A stretch of 64,000 nt of DNA. Source: Bacteroidia bacterium (lineage in GTDB: Bacteria > Bacteroidota > Bacteroidia > NS11-12g > UBA955). The notes beneath the pieces were generated by a model. The model saw only the letters and a program-made list of their open reading frames with translations, made no database searches and was not told the origin of the DNA. The stretch spans positions 62,001 to 126,000 of the forward strand of contig JALOAG010000005.1 of the NCBI GenBank assembly GCA_023228875.1, given 5' to 3'. Of the stretch, positions 53,251-61,540 are shown piece by piece. A program made the translations under genes and the position numbers. The first letter of the stretch is position 1. Each line of letters begins with the position of its first letter.

Positions 53251-55362
53251 ATGAAATTACTTCTTAAAATGTTTAATAAATACAGATGGATGTGGGTAGT
53301 AATACCTGCTGCTCTCATTTTTCTGGGATTTTGCTATAAAAGGCAAAAAGGCGGAGAAGAAATTCTGCCAAGGTTGGTATTACAAACACTCAATAATTCT
53401 CATTATCAACCCTTACGCATAGATGATACATTTTCGGTTAGGGTGTTTAGGCTCTATTTAGACCAATTAGATAAGAATAAAAGGTTCTTTTTGAAATCAG
53501 ATTTTGACAGTTTTGCCAAATACCGATATTCATTGGATGACCAAGCAAATCAGGGTTCGTATGAGTTCTTGGATTTGGTGTCCGAAACCTTTTCTGAAAG
53601 GGTTGCAGAATTGGAAGAAATTTATGAACAAATTTTAAGTTATAAATTTGAGTTTGAGTCAGATGAAAAATATGTCTTTGATGAAGATAATAGAAAGTAT
53701 TTTGCCTCAATGGATGAACTTGCAAAGGACTGGAGGAAGTATTTAAAATTAAATGTACTGGAAAAATATTATTCCAAAGTTACCGCACAAGAAAAATCTT
53801 TAGCCAATAAAGAAGAAGGGTTTGTTGCAAAGCCATTAGACTCGTTGGAATATTATTCACGTCAAGAGGTTTTAAAAACCCAAAGGAATCTATTTAAGAG
53901 GTTGAAAAAGTTCACACGAGAAGAACAGTTAGACTTATATATCAACTGCATGACCTCTGTTTTTGACCCTCATACAAGCTATTTCCCACCAAAAGAAAAA
54001 GAAGATTTTGACATTAGAATGTCAGGAAGATTGGAGGGAATAGGAGCGCAACTCAGTGAGAGAGATGGAGAATTGAAAGTTGAAATGATAGTGCCGGGCA
54101 GCCCAAGTTATTTGCAAGGAGAATTAAAAGCAGGAGATATCATCCTGAAAGTTGCACAACAAGATAGTACCCCTGTAGATGTTCGAAATATGGAATTAAG
54201 CGATGCGGTGCAATTAATCAGAGGGAAAAAAGGTACCACTGTGATTCTTACTGTGCGCAAACCGGATGGTTCAATAATAGATATCTCAATAGTACGTGAT
54301 GTGGTAATTATGGAGGAAGGATATGTAAAAACCGCGATTATTGAACTAGGAAAGGATAGGTATGGCTATATTTATTTACCCCAGTTTTATACAGATATGA
54401 ATAATAGTGGCGGTAGAACATGTGCTCAAGATGTAAAAGAAGCGGTTCTAAATCTTATGGATGAGGGAGTAAAAGGAATTGTATTCGATTTGAGAAATAA
54501 TGGAGGCGGTTCGTTGCAAGATGTTGTTGATATGACAGGATTGTTTATTGGGCACAGACCTGTTGTGCAAGCTAAATATAGAGGTGGTTCGCCCAGTGTA
54601 TATGCCAGCAGAGAAAGTAAAATTACTTATAAAGGACCATTGGTTGTCCTAATCAACAAATACAGTGCAAGTGCTTCTGAGATAATGGCTGCTTCATTAC
54701 AAGATTATCAAAGAGCATTGATTTTGGGTAGCGATAAAAGGTCTTTTGGAAAAGGAACAGTACAACGTTTTCTTGATTTAGATAGATATGCCCCACCATC
54801 ATCTAAATATGCATTTGGTTCATTAAAAGTAACTATTCAAAAGTTCTATAGAGTAAACGGAGGAACAACACAGCTAATTGGAGTAATCCCTGACGTGGTA
54901 ATGCCTGATCGTTTTTCTTCTGTGGAAGTGGGAGAAGAAACAGAGGAATATCCGCTTCAATGGAGTGAAATTGCTCCTTTACCAATCAAAATGGATATGA
55001 ATTCGCAAGAAAAGAGAATAAATATTGCTAAGAAAAATGCTCAAAAGCGAATTGAAGAAAGTCCTATTTTTAAACTCATTTCCGAAGACAGCAAGAGAAT
55101 AGAACAAAACAATAAGCGTACTACATTCTCTCTTCGTTTTGCAGACTACAAAGCTGAACAAGAGATGTGGGACAAGCAGAATAAAGAGTATGATGAAAAA
55201 TTCAAAGCAAATCTTGTTGAGAATAAATTATTGGCTCTTAAAAAGGATTTATTGCAAATTGGTTCTGATTCTGTAAAATTAAAGATGAAAAATGATTGGT
55301 TGAACAGCTATAAAAAGGATGTTTATCTGAATGAAGCTGTGAATATTTTGGGGGATTTGTAA
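53251..55362 (+). CDS. C-terminal processing peptidase Prc/Tsp (S41A)
   Basis: A 703-residue exported or membrane-anchored serine protease. One N-terminal helix is near residues 15-30, then an N-terminal region, the PDZ domain (MIVPGSPSYLQGELKAGDI, about residue 290) and the S41 catalytic domain: the dyad is Ser474 in YSASASEIMAAS and Lys501 in FGKGTVQ, and FDLRNNGGGSLQD is the conserved block before it. DUF3340-like C-terminus. It degrades or trims envelope proteins at their C-termini. The ATG at 53251 is preferred over the in-frame TTG at 53242. It is followed by a strong terminator. Confidence 0.94.
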   Translation: MKLLLKMFNKYRWMWVVIPAALIFLGFCYKRQKGGEEILPRLVLQTLNNSHYQPLRIDDTFSVRVFRLYLDQLDKNKRFFLKSDFDSFAKYRYSLDDQANQGSYEFLDLVSETFSERVAELEEIYEQILSYKFEFESDEKYVFDEDNRKYFASMDELAKDWRKYLKLNVLEKYYSKVTAQEKSLANKEEGFVAKPLDSLEYYSRQEVLKTQRNLFKRLKKFTREEQLDLYINCMTSVFDPHTSYFPPKEKEDFDIRMSGRLEGIGAQLSERDGELKVEMIVPGSPSYLQGELKAGDIILKVAQQDSTPVDVRNMELSDAVQLIRGKKGTTVILTVRKPDGSIIDISIVRDVVIMEEGYVKTAIIELGKDRYGYIYLPQFYTDMNNSGGRTCAQDVKEAVLNLMDEGVKGIVFDLRNNGGGSLQDVVDMTGLFIGHRPVVQAKYRGGSPSVYASRESKITYKGPLVVLINKYSASASEIMAASLQDYQRALILGSDKRSFGKGTVQRFLDLDRYAPPSSKYAFGSLKVTIQKFYRVNGGTTQLIGVIPDVVMPDRFSSVEVGEETEEYPLQWSEIAPLPIKMDMNSQEKRINIAKKNAQKRIEESPIFKLISEDSKRIEQNNKRTTFSLRFADYKAEQEMWDKQNKEYDEKFKANLVENKLLALKKDLLQIGSDSVKLKMKNDWLNSYKKDVYLNEAVNILGDL

Positions 55363-55390
55363 AAACTTTTTCCCATAAAATTCTTTAAAC

Positions 55391-55424
55391 GCCCTGACCT
55401 GAATTAAGAGTCAGGGCTTTTTTT
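55391..55424 (+). terminator. Rho-independent terminator of the Prc gene
   Basis: GCCCTGAC (55391-55398) and GTCAGGGC (55410-55417) form an 8-bp stem with an 11-base loop, followed by seven T. Confidence 0.9.
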
Positions 55425-55448
55425 ATTCAATGAAATTGTAGTGAAAAG

Positions 55449-55490
55449 TGACATTGTCATGAGATTGTCATATTTCTTGTTTATGACAAG
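55449..55490 (+). promoter_or_regulatory. Cluster of three TTGTCA boxes upstream of the heme operon
   Basis: TGACA-T-TGTCA (55449-55459) is a perfect palindrome; ATTGTCAT recurs 11 bases later (55453-55460 and 55464-55471); and CTTGT-TTATG-ACAAG (55476-55490) holds TGACAA, the reverse complement of TTGTCA. The boxes lie 30-70 bases before the -7 element at 55520, a likely place for an activator or repressor. Confidence 0.55.
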
Positions 55491-55519
55491 TTTTATAGTG
55501 CTATACTAACAGCCGTAAT

Positions 55520-55527
55520 TACTTTTG
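55520..55527 (+). promoter_or_regulatory. -7 element of the HmuY-like/TonB operon
   Basis: TACTTTTG then C, 23 bases before the ATG at 55551. Confidence 0.55.
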
Positions 55528-55550
55528 CGCCAAGTTTATTTATCTACCTT

Positions 55551-56852
55551 ATGAAAAGAATTATAATATTAACAACTGCATTGGTTTTTGGATTGTCCAT
55601 CAATGCGCAAAACTGGATTGAAGATTCAGTTACCTTGGAGAATAAGTCTGTTAAGCAGATTTATTATTCTTTTAAAACTCAAAACCAACATGTAGCAGAT
55701 GCAGTAGGCTGGGATTTGGCATTTTCTGTTCAGAATACTATTATTCCAAACCAAACTTTACAAGCTACCACAATTAGAGTAAATAATGGAAAGAGTGTAA
55801 AGGTATATTTAGCACCGGATTCGATTGATGTGTCAAATTTTTCAGCTCTGGATACAACAGGATATAAAAGCACTTGGACAGAACTGCTTGATTCTGATTC
55901 TACTTGGGATATAGGTGCATTCAATACCGGTTTAGATTTAACAATACCTCCAAGTATGGGTGGTCCTAAATATGGTTGGGGAAATTATGATGAAGATTCT
56001 CACGATGTTAAATCATTAGGACGTGTTTATTTAATCGTAAGAGGCAATGTTTTCAGAAAACTTTATTTCGGAGACCTTGTAGGTGATAATACTTATCATT
56101 TTACGTATGCTGATTTAGACAACAATAACCAACACACTGATTCAATTAAAAAGAGTGCTTATCCTGACAGATACTTTGTTTATTATGACTTAACAAATAA
56201 AACAGTAAAGGACTTGGAGCCATCAAAGGCTGACTGGGATGTAGTATTTACTAATTATTGGACATTAGTGCACAGCCCAATGGGACCGTCTCAAATGATG
56301 TCTTATCCCGGTACTCTTTCCAAAAAGGGAGTAAAAGTTGCAAGAATCGAAAATGAATTGCTGGATTCTGCTTGGGGAGCTACTCGTAATTTTACAGAAC
56401 AGATAAATACAATTGGCGGAGACTGGAAAACGCATGTATTTGATAGTCTAGGTAGCAGGTATGTTTATAAGGACTCATTATCATTCGTGATTGACAATGG
56501 TGGTGATAGCTTATACTTGTTACATTTCACTAGATATGGAGGAAGTGCAAATACAAGAATGGTATTTGAATTCCAAAAAACAGCAAAACCAGTGGGACCT
56601 ATTGATGGAGTGGCGATTGTATCAAAATCAAACTTGCTTGTTTATCCGAACCCTGTAAGTTCCGAACTTTTCCTCGATGTAGAAGGTATAGCACAAATTC
56701 AAATTCTTGACTTACAAGGAAAAACAATCATTAACAAAGAATTGAATCATACTAATAAAATAGATGTTTCAAACCTCCCTAATGGATTATACATCATTAA
56801 GGTGATTATGAATAATGATGTTTATACTTCTAAAATTCTTAAAGCAAATTGA
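55551..56852 (+). CDS. HmuY-like secreted protein with T9SS sorting domain
   Basis: A 433-residue exported protein (signal peptide cleaved after INAQ, about residue 20). It has the paired WDxxF motifs of HmuY-type heme-binding proteins: VGWDLAFSVQNT (about residue 53) with TIRVNNGKSVKVYLAP, and KADWDVVFTNYW (about 225). The C-terminus is a T9SS sorting domain: LLVYPNPVSSELFLDV to NGLYIIKVIMNNDVY. So it should be exported to the surface or medium. HmuY of Porphyromonas is a lipoprotein hemophore; a T9SS-sorted version is a variation. It is the first gene of a three-gene operon with a TonB receptor and a second HmuY-like lipoprotein. Heme binding is inferred from the family, not shown; no heme-ligand His pair is assigned. 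Confidence 0.7.
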   Translation: MKRIIILTTALVFGLSINAQNWIEDSVTLENKSVKQIYYSFKTQNQHVADAVGWDLAFSVQNTIIPNQTLQATTIRVNNGKSVKVYLAPDSIDVSNFSALDTTGYKSTWTELLDSDSTWDIGAFNTGLDLTIPPSMGGPKYGWGNYDEDSHDVKSLGRVYLIVRGNVFRKLYFGDLVGDNTYHFTYADLDNNNQHTDSIKKSAYPDRYFVYYDLTNKTVKDLEPSKADWDVVFTNYWTLVHSPMGPSQMMSYPGTLSKKGVKVARIENELLDSAWGATRNFTEQINTIGGDWKTHVFDSLGSRYVYKDSLSFVIDNGGDSLYLLHFTRYGGSANTRMVFEFQKTAKPVGPIDGVAIVSKSNLLVYPNPVSSELFLDVEGIAQIQILDLQGKTIINKELNHTNKIDVSNLPNGLYIIKVIMNNDVYTSKILKAN

Positions 56853-58915
56853 TAGCTGATTGGTTAATATTTAATAAAAGAAACGCAAAACGAGCCGTGC
56901 AAAAATTGTGCGGCTCTCTTGCTGTTATATTACTGCTGAGTAATCCGCTATATGCAAATATAGATAGAGGTTTTACTCAGGGAGATTCGCTTACTCCCAT
57001 GCAAGATACGATCTTAAATCCGGTTGTGATTACCGGGCAAGGAAAAGGCGTAAGAGCAGATAAAAGTATTATTAAATTTAGAGTCTTGACAAGTGAAACC
57101 ATCAAACAAATGGGGGTAGTCAACTTAGGTGATTTACTTTCAAGACAATCAAACATCAGAATTTCCAATGATAATATGCTTGGAAGTTCGGTTTCGTTAC
57201 AGAATTTGTCGGGGCAACAAATTAAATTTATGGTCAATGGAATGCCCATTACAGGAAGGGAGAACGGAAACATAAACCTTGATCAAATTAATTTAGAAGA
57301 TGTTGAAAGGATTGAAATTGTTGAAGGTCCAATGTCAGTCATTTATGGTACAGATGCACTTGGCGGTGTCATCAATGTAATTACCAAGAAACCGGTCTTG
57401 AAAAAGACCTCTGCTTCTGTTTTTAGTTACAATGAAAGTATAGGAAATTTTAATGCAGGATTTTCAATTGCACAACCCTTGGGCAAAAAAGCAGTGATTT
57501 TTGGAAGTGTTGCCCGAAACTTTTTTACCGGTTTGAACAGCGCAAAAAATGACAGAACATACATTTGGAAACCTCGTGAACAATGGTTTGGGAATATTGG
57601 ATATTTCAGAGAATCTAAAAAAGCTACTTGGAACTTCCGTTCAGATTATCTGTATGAAACATTGCAAAACAAAGGTAAAGTAATCTTAACCCCTGTTGTT
57701 GCTTATGCATTTGATGATTATTTTATTACAACAAGAGGAGTACACAGTTTGAACACTATTTTTAATATCAATTCCAAAGTAAGGGTGGATATGATTAATG
57801 GAGTTTCGCATTACAAAAGAGAAAAAAGAGTGTATAGGAAAGATATGGTTTCTCTTGAACAAAATCTTATTGAAAACAATGATGAAAATACTGACAACCT
57901 CTTTGTGAATGCAATGGCAAGAGCCGTATTCAGTAATATCAAAAAAAGTCGTTTGAATTATCTTGCGGGCTATGATATCAATTATGATATGGCGATTGCA
58001 GACAGAATTGATGGCAGTAGATTAACCATGTATGATATTGCAGTTTTTGGAATGTTGGATTATAATCTTTCACGTTACTTTAGAATAAGGCCGGGACTCA
58101 GAGTGGCATATAATTCTGTTTTTACTTCTCCTTTAACGCCTTCGCTAAATATGATGTGGGAGCCTAATAGGAAATGGCAAATCAGAGGTTCTTACGGTAA
58201 TGGTTTTCGCGCTCCATCTCTAAAAGAACAGCATTTACTTTTTGTTGATATCAACCATAATATTAAAGGAAATCCTAAGTTGACACCGGAATTTTCTCAT
58301 AATGTTCAATTAGGTGCTTCATTTAAAAATTCACATACAAACGTTGCCTATTCTTTTGGAATTAACTCTTATTATAATGAAGTGCAAGACATGATAGGGC
58401 TCGTGCTCATTGATAAAGGACAAGAATTGTATTCTTATGAGAACTATGGCAAGTTTCAAGGAGGAGGATTCATGTTAGAACAAAAGACATTTTATAAGAA
58501 ACTATTTGTAGAGTTTTCTTTAGGAGGAATGTTTATTCGCAATCAGTTTAGCAGTCAAACCGGTAAAGATTTTTATATAACACCTGATATAACTTTCGCA
58601 GCTTCATATGAATTTAAAAAACCGGGAATTAAAACCGGTATGTTTGTTAAACATAATGGCAAGTTTGTAAACTATATTCAAAATGAGCAAGGCGCAGTAA
58701 GTGAGTTCTTCTCTGATGCGATGACTTTTGTTGATTTCACTCTGAGCAAGGGCTTTTTGAAGGATAAATTACAAGTTAATACCGGAGTGAAAAATATTCT
58801 TAATGTAAGGAATATCTCGAATATCAATCCTTTCAATAGCTTTCATGGGAGTGGAAGCACGATGATGCTTTCTCCCGGACGTTCTGTTTACTTAAAGATT
58901 TCATACACACTGTAA
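56849..58915 (+). CDS. TonB-dependent outer-membrane receptor, probable heme type
   Basis: A 688-residue outer-membrane protein. Signal sequence (about residues 18-36), plug domain with RIEIVEGPMSVIYGTDALGG (about residue 155) and a 22-strand barrel ending in an aromatic strand (YLKISYTL). FRAPSLKEQHLLFVDINHN followed by GNPKLTPEFS matches the FRAP...His...NPxL box of heme receptors such as HemR and HmuR. Expected substrate is heme or a heme protein, imported with TonB energy. The start is TTG at 56849 overlapping the stop of the preceding gene, or GTG at 56897 within a strong hairpin. The next gene begins directly after its stop. Confidence 0.85.
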   Translation: MIADWLIFNKRNAKRAVQKLCGSLAVILLLSNPLYANIDRGFTQGDSLTPMQDTILNPVVITGQGKGVRADKSIIKFRVLTSETIKQMGVVNLGDLLSRQSNIRISNDNMLGSSVSLQNLSGQQIKFMVNGMPITGRENGNINLDQINLEDVERIEIVEGPMSVIYGTDALGGVINVITKKPVLKKTSASVFSYNESIGNFNAGFSIAQPLGKKAVIFGSVARNFFTGLNSAKNDRTYIWKPREQWFGNIGYFRESKKATWNFRSDYLYETLQNKGKVILTPVVAYAFDDYFITTRGVHSLNTIFNINSKVRVDMINGVSHYKREKRVYRKDMVSLEQNLIENNDENTDNLFVNAMARAVFSNIKKSRLNYLAGYDINYDMAIADRIDGSRLTMYDIAVFGMLDYNLSRYFRIRPGLRVAYNSVFTSPLTPSLNMMWEPNRKWQIRGSYGNGFRAPSLKEQHLLFVDINHNIKGNPKLTPEFSHNVQLGASFKNSHTNVAYSFGINSYYNEVQDMIGLVLIDKGQELYSYENYGKFQGGGFMLEQKTFYKKLFVEFSLGGMFIRNQFSSQTGKDFYITPDITFAASYEFKKPGIKTGMFVKHNGKFVNYIQNEQGAVSEFFSDAMTFVDFTLSKGFLKDKLQVNTGVKNILNVRNISNINPFNSFHGSGSTMMLSPGRSVYLKISYTL
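56892..56916 (+). promoter_or_regulatory. Strong hairpin at the start of the TonB receptor gene
   Basis: GAGCCGTGC (56892-56900) pairs with GTGCGGCTC (56908-56916) through seven Watson-Crick and two G-U pairs around a 7-base A/T loop. It covers the alternative GTG start at 56897. It could attenuate transcription or translation of the receptor relative to the abundant first gene. Confidence 0.5.
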
Positions 58916-59932
58916 ATGAAAGATAAGATTATATTCATAGCTCTTAGCACGCTTTTGTTGCTTACTTCATGTTTCAAGGAGGATAGACCTTTGGTGCTGC
59001 CTGCCTCAAAGGCAAAGGTGATGTCCGTTTTTATGGGCTCAGAGTTCCAGAACCAAATATTTTTTAAGATGGAAGATCAGTCATATCAAACTAGTAACCT
59101 TAATGACTGGGATTTGGCTTTTGACAATGTCAGCAATCAGTTCAAAATAGTAACCAATTATGGACGCAATATTTTTGTTGCCAGAACACAGGCATTGGAT
59201 GTAAGTCAGTTAGAAAGTATTAAACCTGCACAGATTCCAATAAAACAATGGTTATACGACTTTCCTAATGGAAGTATAGACAGTAATGCTTTTGGAGATT
59301 GGAAGAACCTATACGGAAATAAGATGCCGTTTCATATTATTGATATGGGACGCACGTTGCCTTCACCTCAACGATACTATGTTGTGAGGGTTTTAGAAGC
59401 GGATGATGTTCAATACAAAGTTGAATTTGGAAAGTTCTCAATGCTTGATTCATTACAAGTGGTTGAAATTAAACGAAATAAGAATAGAAATTTCACATAT
59501 CTAAATATTCGTAATGGTCAGATTCATACTGATTTTGAACCCTTAAAAGAAGATTGGGATTTTGTATTTACTCGTTATCGCTTCATTTTCTATATAGACC
59601 CGAATCCGACTGAACCTTTACCGTATCTTGTTTCAGGTTGTTTGTTAAATCCGCATAATGTCTCTGTAAGTTTAGACACTGTTTCTGGCTTTGAAAATAT
59701 TAATTTGAAATTATGTAACCAAAAGCATTTCACAAAATCGCAAGATGTAATAGGCTATGCATGGAAATCCTTTGATTATTCTGTCTCATTCTCATACACT
59801 ATCAATCCAAATATGGTTTATATTGTTAAAAACAACAAAGGCGATTTTTACAAAATACGTTTCTTGGATTTTTACAACGAAAACAAGCAAACGGGCTATC
59901 CTAAATTTCAAATACAACAGGTTGTAAATTAA
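58916..59932 (+). CDS. HmuY-like lipoprotein
   Basis: A 338-residue protein with a lipoprotein signal (LLTSCFKED, cysteine about residue 19). Like the first gene of the operon it carries paired WDxxF motifs: LNDWDLAFDNVSNQF (about residue 61) and KEDWDFVFTRYRF (about residue 213), typical of HmuY-type folds. No T9SS sorting domain is present, so it should stay anchored in the outer membrane next to the receptor, handing over heme or capturing it from the secreted partner. Its ATG follows the receptor stop without a gap (TAAATG). Heme binding is inferred. Confidence 0.7.
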   Translation: MKDKIIFIALSTLLLLTSCFKEDRPLVLPASKAKVMSVFMGSEFQNQIFFKMEDQSYQTSNLNDWDLAFDNVSNQFKIVTNYGRNIFVARTQALDVSQLESIKPAQIPIKQWLYDFPNGSIDSNAFGDWKNLYGNKMPFHIIDMGRTLPSPQRYYVVRVLEADDVQYKVEFGKFSMLDSLQVVEIKRNKNRNFTYLNIRNGQIHTDFEPLKEDWDFVFTRYRFIFYIDPNPTEPLPYLVSGCLLNPHNVSVSLDTVSGFENINLKLCNQKHFTKSQDVIGYAWKSFDYSVSFSYTINPNMVYIVKNNKGDFYKIRFLDFYNENKQTGYPKFQIQQVVN

Positions 59933-60008
59933 TTGCTTGAACGATTTAACCGTAGGTGTGCGTAACTTTGTGTTATTTTTACTTCCACACACATACCCAA
60001 TGCTAAAT

Positions 60009-60034
60009 TGTCCAAATTGTCAATTGCTTGGACA
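60009..60034. repeat. Imperfectly spaced inverted repeat in the gap before the M20 gene
   Basis: TGTCCAA (60009-60015) and TTGGACA (60028-60034) are perfect arms around a 12-base spacer containing TTGTCAATTG. There is no T-run, so it is not a typical terminator. An 18-codon frame (60000-60056, containing CPNC) overlaps it but is too short to call a gene. Confidence 0.3.
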
Positions 60035-60133
60035 CAACACAATGTCTGGGAGATAGAATACAGTGATTGCTTTTGGTAATGTCACATAAAAACTTCAATT
60101 TTGAGCCCCTCAATTATAAAATAACAAATAACG

Positions 60134-61495
60134 ATGAGTTGGAATAATTATATTGAAACAAACAAACAACGTTTCATGGATGAGCTTTTTGATTGGCTTA
60201 GAATCCCCTCTGTAAGTGCAGATAGTAAATATAAAAATGATGTTAAAAGAGCTGCGGAGTATTTGGCAGAAAAGTTCAAAGCTGCGGGTGCAGAGAATGT
60301 GTCAATCGAACCCACTGCAGGAAATCCCATTGTATATGCAGATAAAATATTTGATGCATCTTTACCTACAATTTTAGTTTATGGTCACTATGATGTACAA
60401 CCTTCAGACCCTGATAATTTATGGACTACTCCTGCATTTGAACCTGCAATAAGAGACGGTAAAATCTTTGCCAGAGGCTCTTGTGACGATAAAGGACAAG
60501 TTTATATGCACGTAAAAGCATTTGAAACCATGATGCAAACCAACACTTTGCCTTGTAATGTGAAATTTATGATAGAAGGAGAGGAAGAAGTGGGTTCAGC
60601 TAACTTGGGAATTTATTGTCAAGAGAATAAAGATAAACTCAAAGCAGACATTGTGTTGATTTCTGATACTGCAATGATTTCTTTGGATACACCGAGTCTT
60701 GATACAGGACTAAGAGGGTTAAGCTACGTTCAAGTTGAAGTTACGGGTCCCGACCACGACCTGCACTCAGGTGTATATGGTGGCGCAGTTGCCAATCCTA
60801 TCAATGTGTTATGTACAATGATAGCTTCATTACATGATGAAAAGCGACACATAACAATACCTGGATTTTATGATAAAGTATTGCAATTAACGAATGAGGA
60901 GAGGGTAGCTTTAAATAAAGCTCCTTTTAATATTGAAGATTATAAAAAGGAACTTGGCATAGACGAAGTTATGGGAGAAGACTCATACACTACGTTAGAA
61001 AGAACAGGTGTAAGACCAACGTTGGATGTGAATGGTATTTGGGGTGGTTACATAGGAGAAGGCAGTAAAACAGTTCTGCCGTCTAAAGCATTTGCTAAAA
61101 TCTCAATGAGATTGGTGCCAAATCAGCGCTCCGGAGAAATTACCGAGCTATTTACAAAACATTTTTTAAGTATAGCTCCAAAATCAGTCAAAGTAAAAGT
61201 TGAAGCACATCACGGAGGGGAACCAGTTGTTACACCTACTGATTCTCATGCATATAAAGCAGCAGCAAGAGCGATAAAAGAAACATTTGGTAAAGAGCCG
61301 ATTCCAACACGCGGAGGAGGCAGTATTCCCATTGTAGCATTGTTTGAAAACGTATTAGGATTAAAATCAATCTTGATGGGCTTTGGATTAGACTCAGATG
61401 ATATTCACTCACCTGATGAACATTATGGTGTAGAGAATTTTTACAAAGGAATTCAGACAATTCCCTATTTCTATAAATACTTCTCGGAGAAGTAA
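60134..61495 (+). CDS. M20 family dipeptidase/aminoacylase
   Basis: A 453-residue cytosolic metallopeptidase. The two metal-binding motifs of M20 are GHYDVQPSDPDNLW (His and Asp) and EGEEEVGSANLG (Glu pair); FARGSCDDKGQVYMHV and LDTGLRGLSYVQVEVTGPD are the ArgE/CPG2/carnosine dipeptidase patterns, and the dimerisation domain sits between about 190 and 330. It probably hydrolyses dipeptides such as those released by the DPP IV. Start ATG 60134, with no strong promoter element; gap of 200 bases upstream. Confidence 0.92.
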   Translation: MSWNNYIETNKQRFMDELFDWLRIPSVSADSKYKNDVKRAAEYLAEKFKAAGAENVSIEPTAGNPIVYADKIFDASLPTILVYGHYDVQPSDPDNLWTTPAFEPAIRDGKIFARGSCDDKGQVYMHVKAFETMMQTNTLPCNVKFMIEGEEEVGSANLGIYCQENKDKLKADIVLISDTAMISLDTPSLDTGLRGLSYVQVEVTGPDHDLHSGVYGGAVANPINVLCTMIASLHDEKRHITIPGFYDKVLQLTNEERVALNKAPFNIEDYKKELGIDEVMGEDSYTTLERTGVRPTLDVNGIWGGYIGEGSKTVLPSKAFAKISMRLVPNQRSGEITELFTKHFLSIAPKSVKVKVEAHHGGEPVVTPTDSHAYKAAARAIKETFGKEPIPTRGGGSIPIVALFENVLGLKSILMGFGLDSDDIHSPDEHYGVENFYKGIQTIPYFYKYFSEK

Positions 61496-61503
61496 ATAAA
61501 TAG

Positions 61504-61511
61504 TACATTTG
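61504..61511 (+). promoter_or_regulatory. -7 element of the aldolase gene
   Basis: TACATTTG then C, 29 bases before the ATG at 61541. Confidence 0.5.
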
Positions 61512-61540
61512 CCGACCCCAAAATCAAACTTAAATATTTC

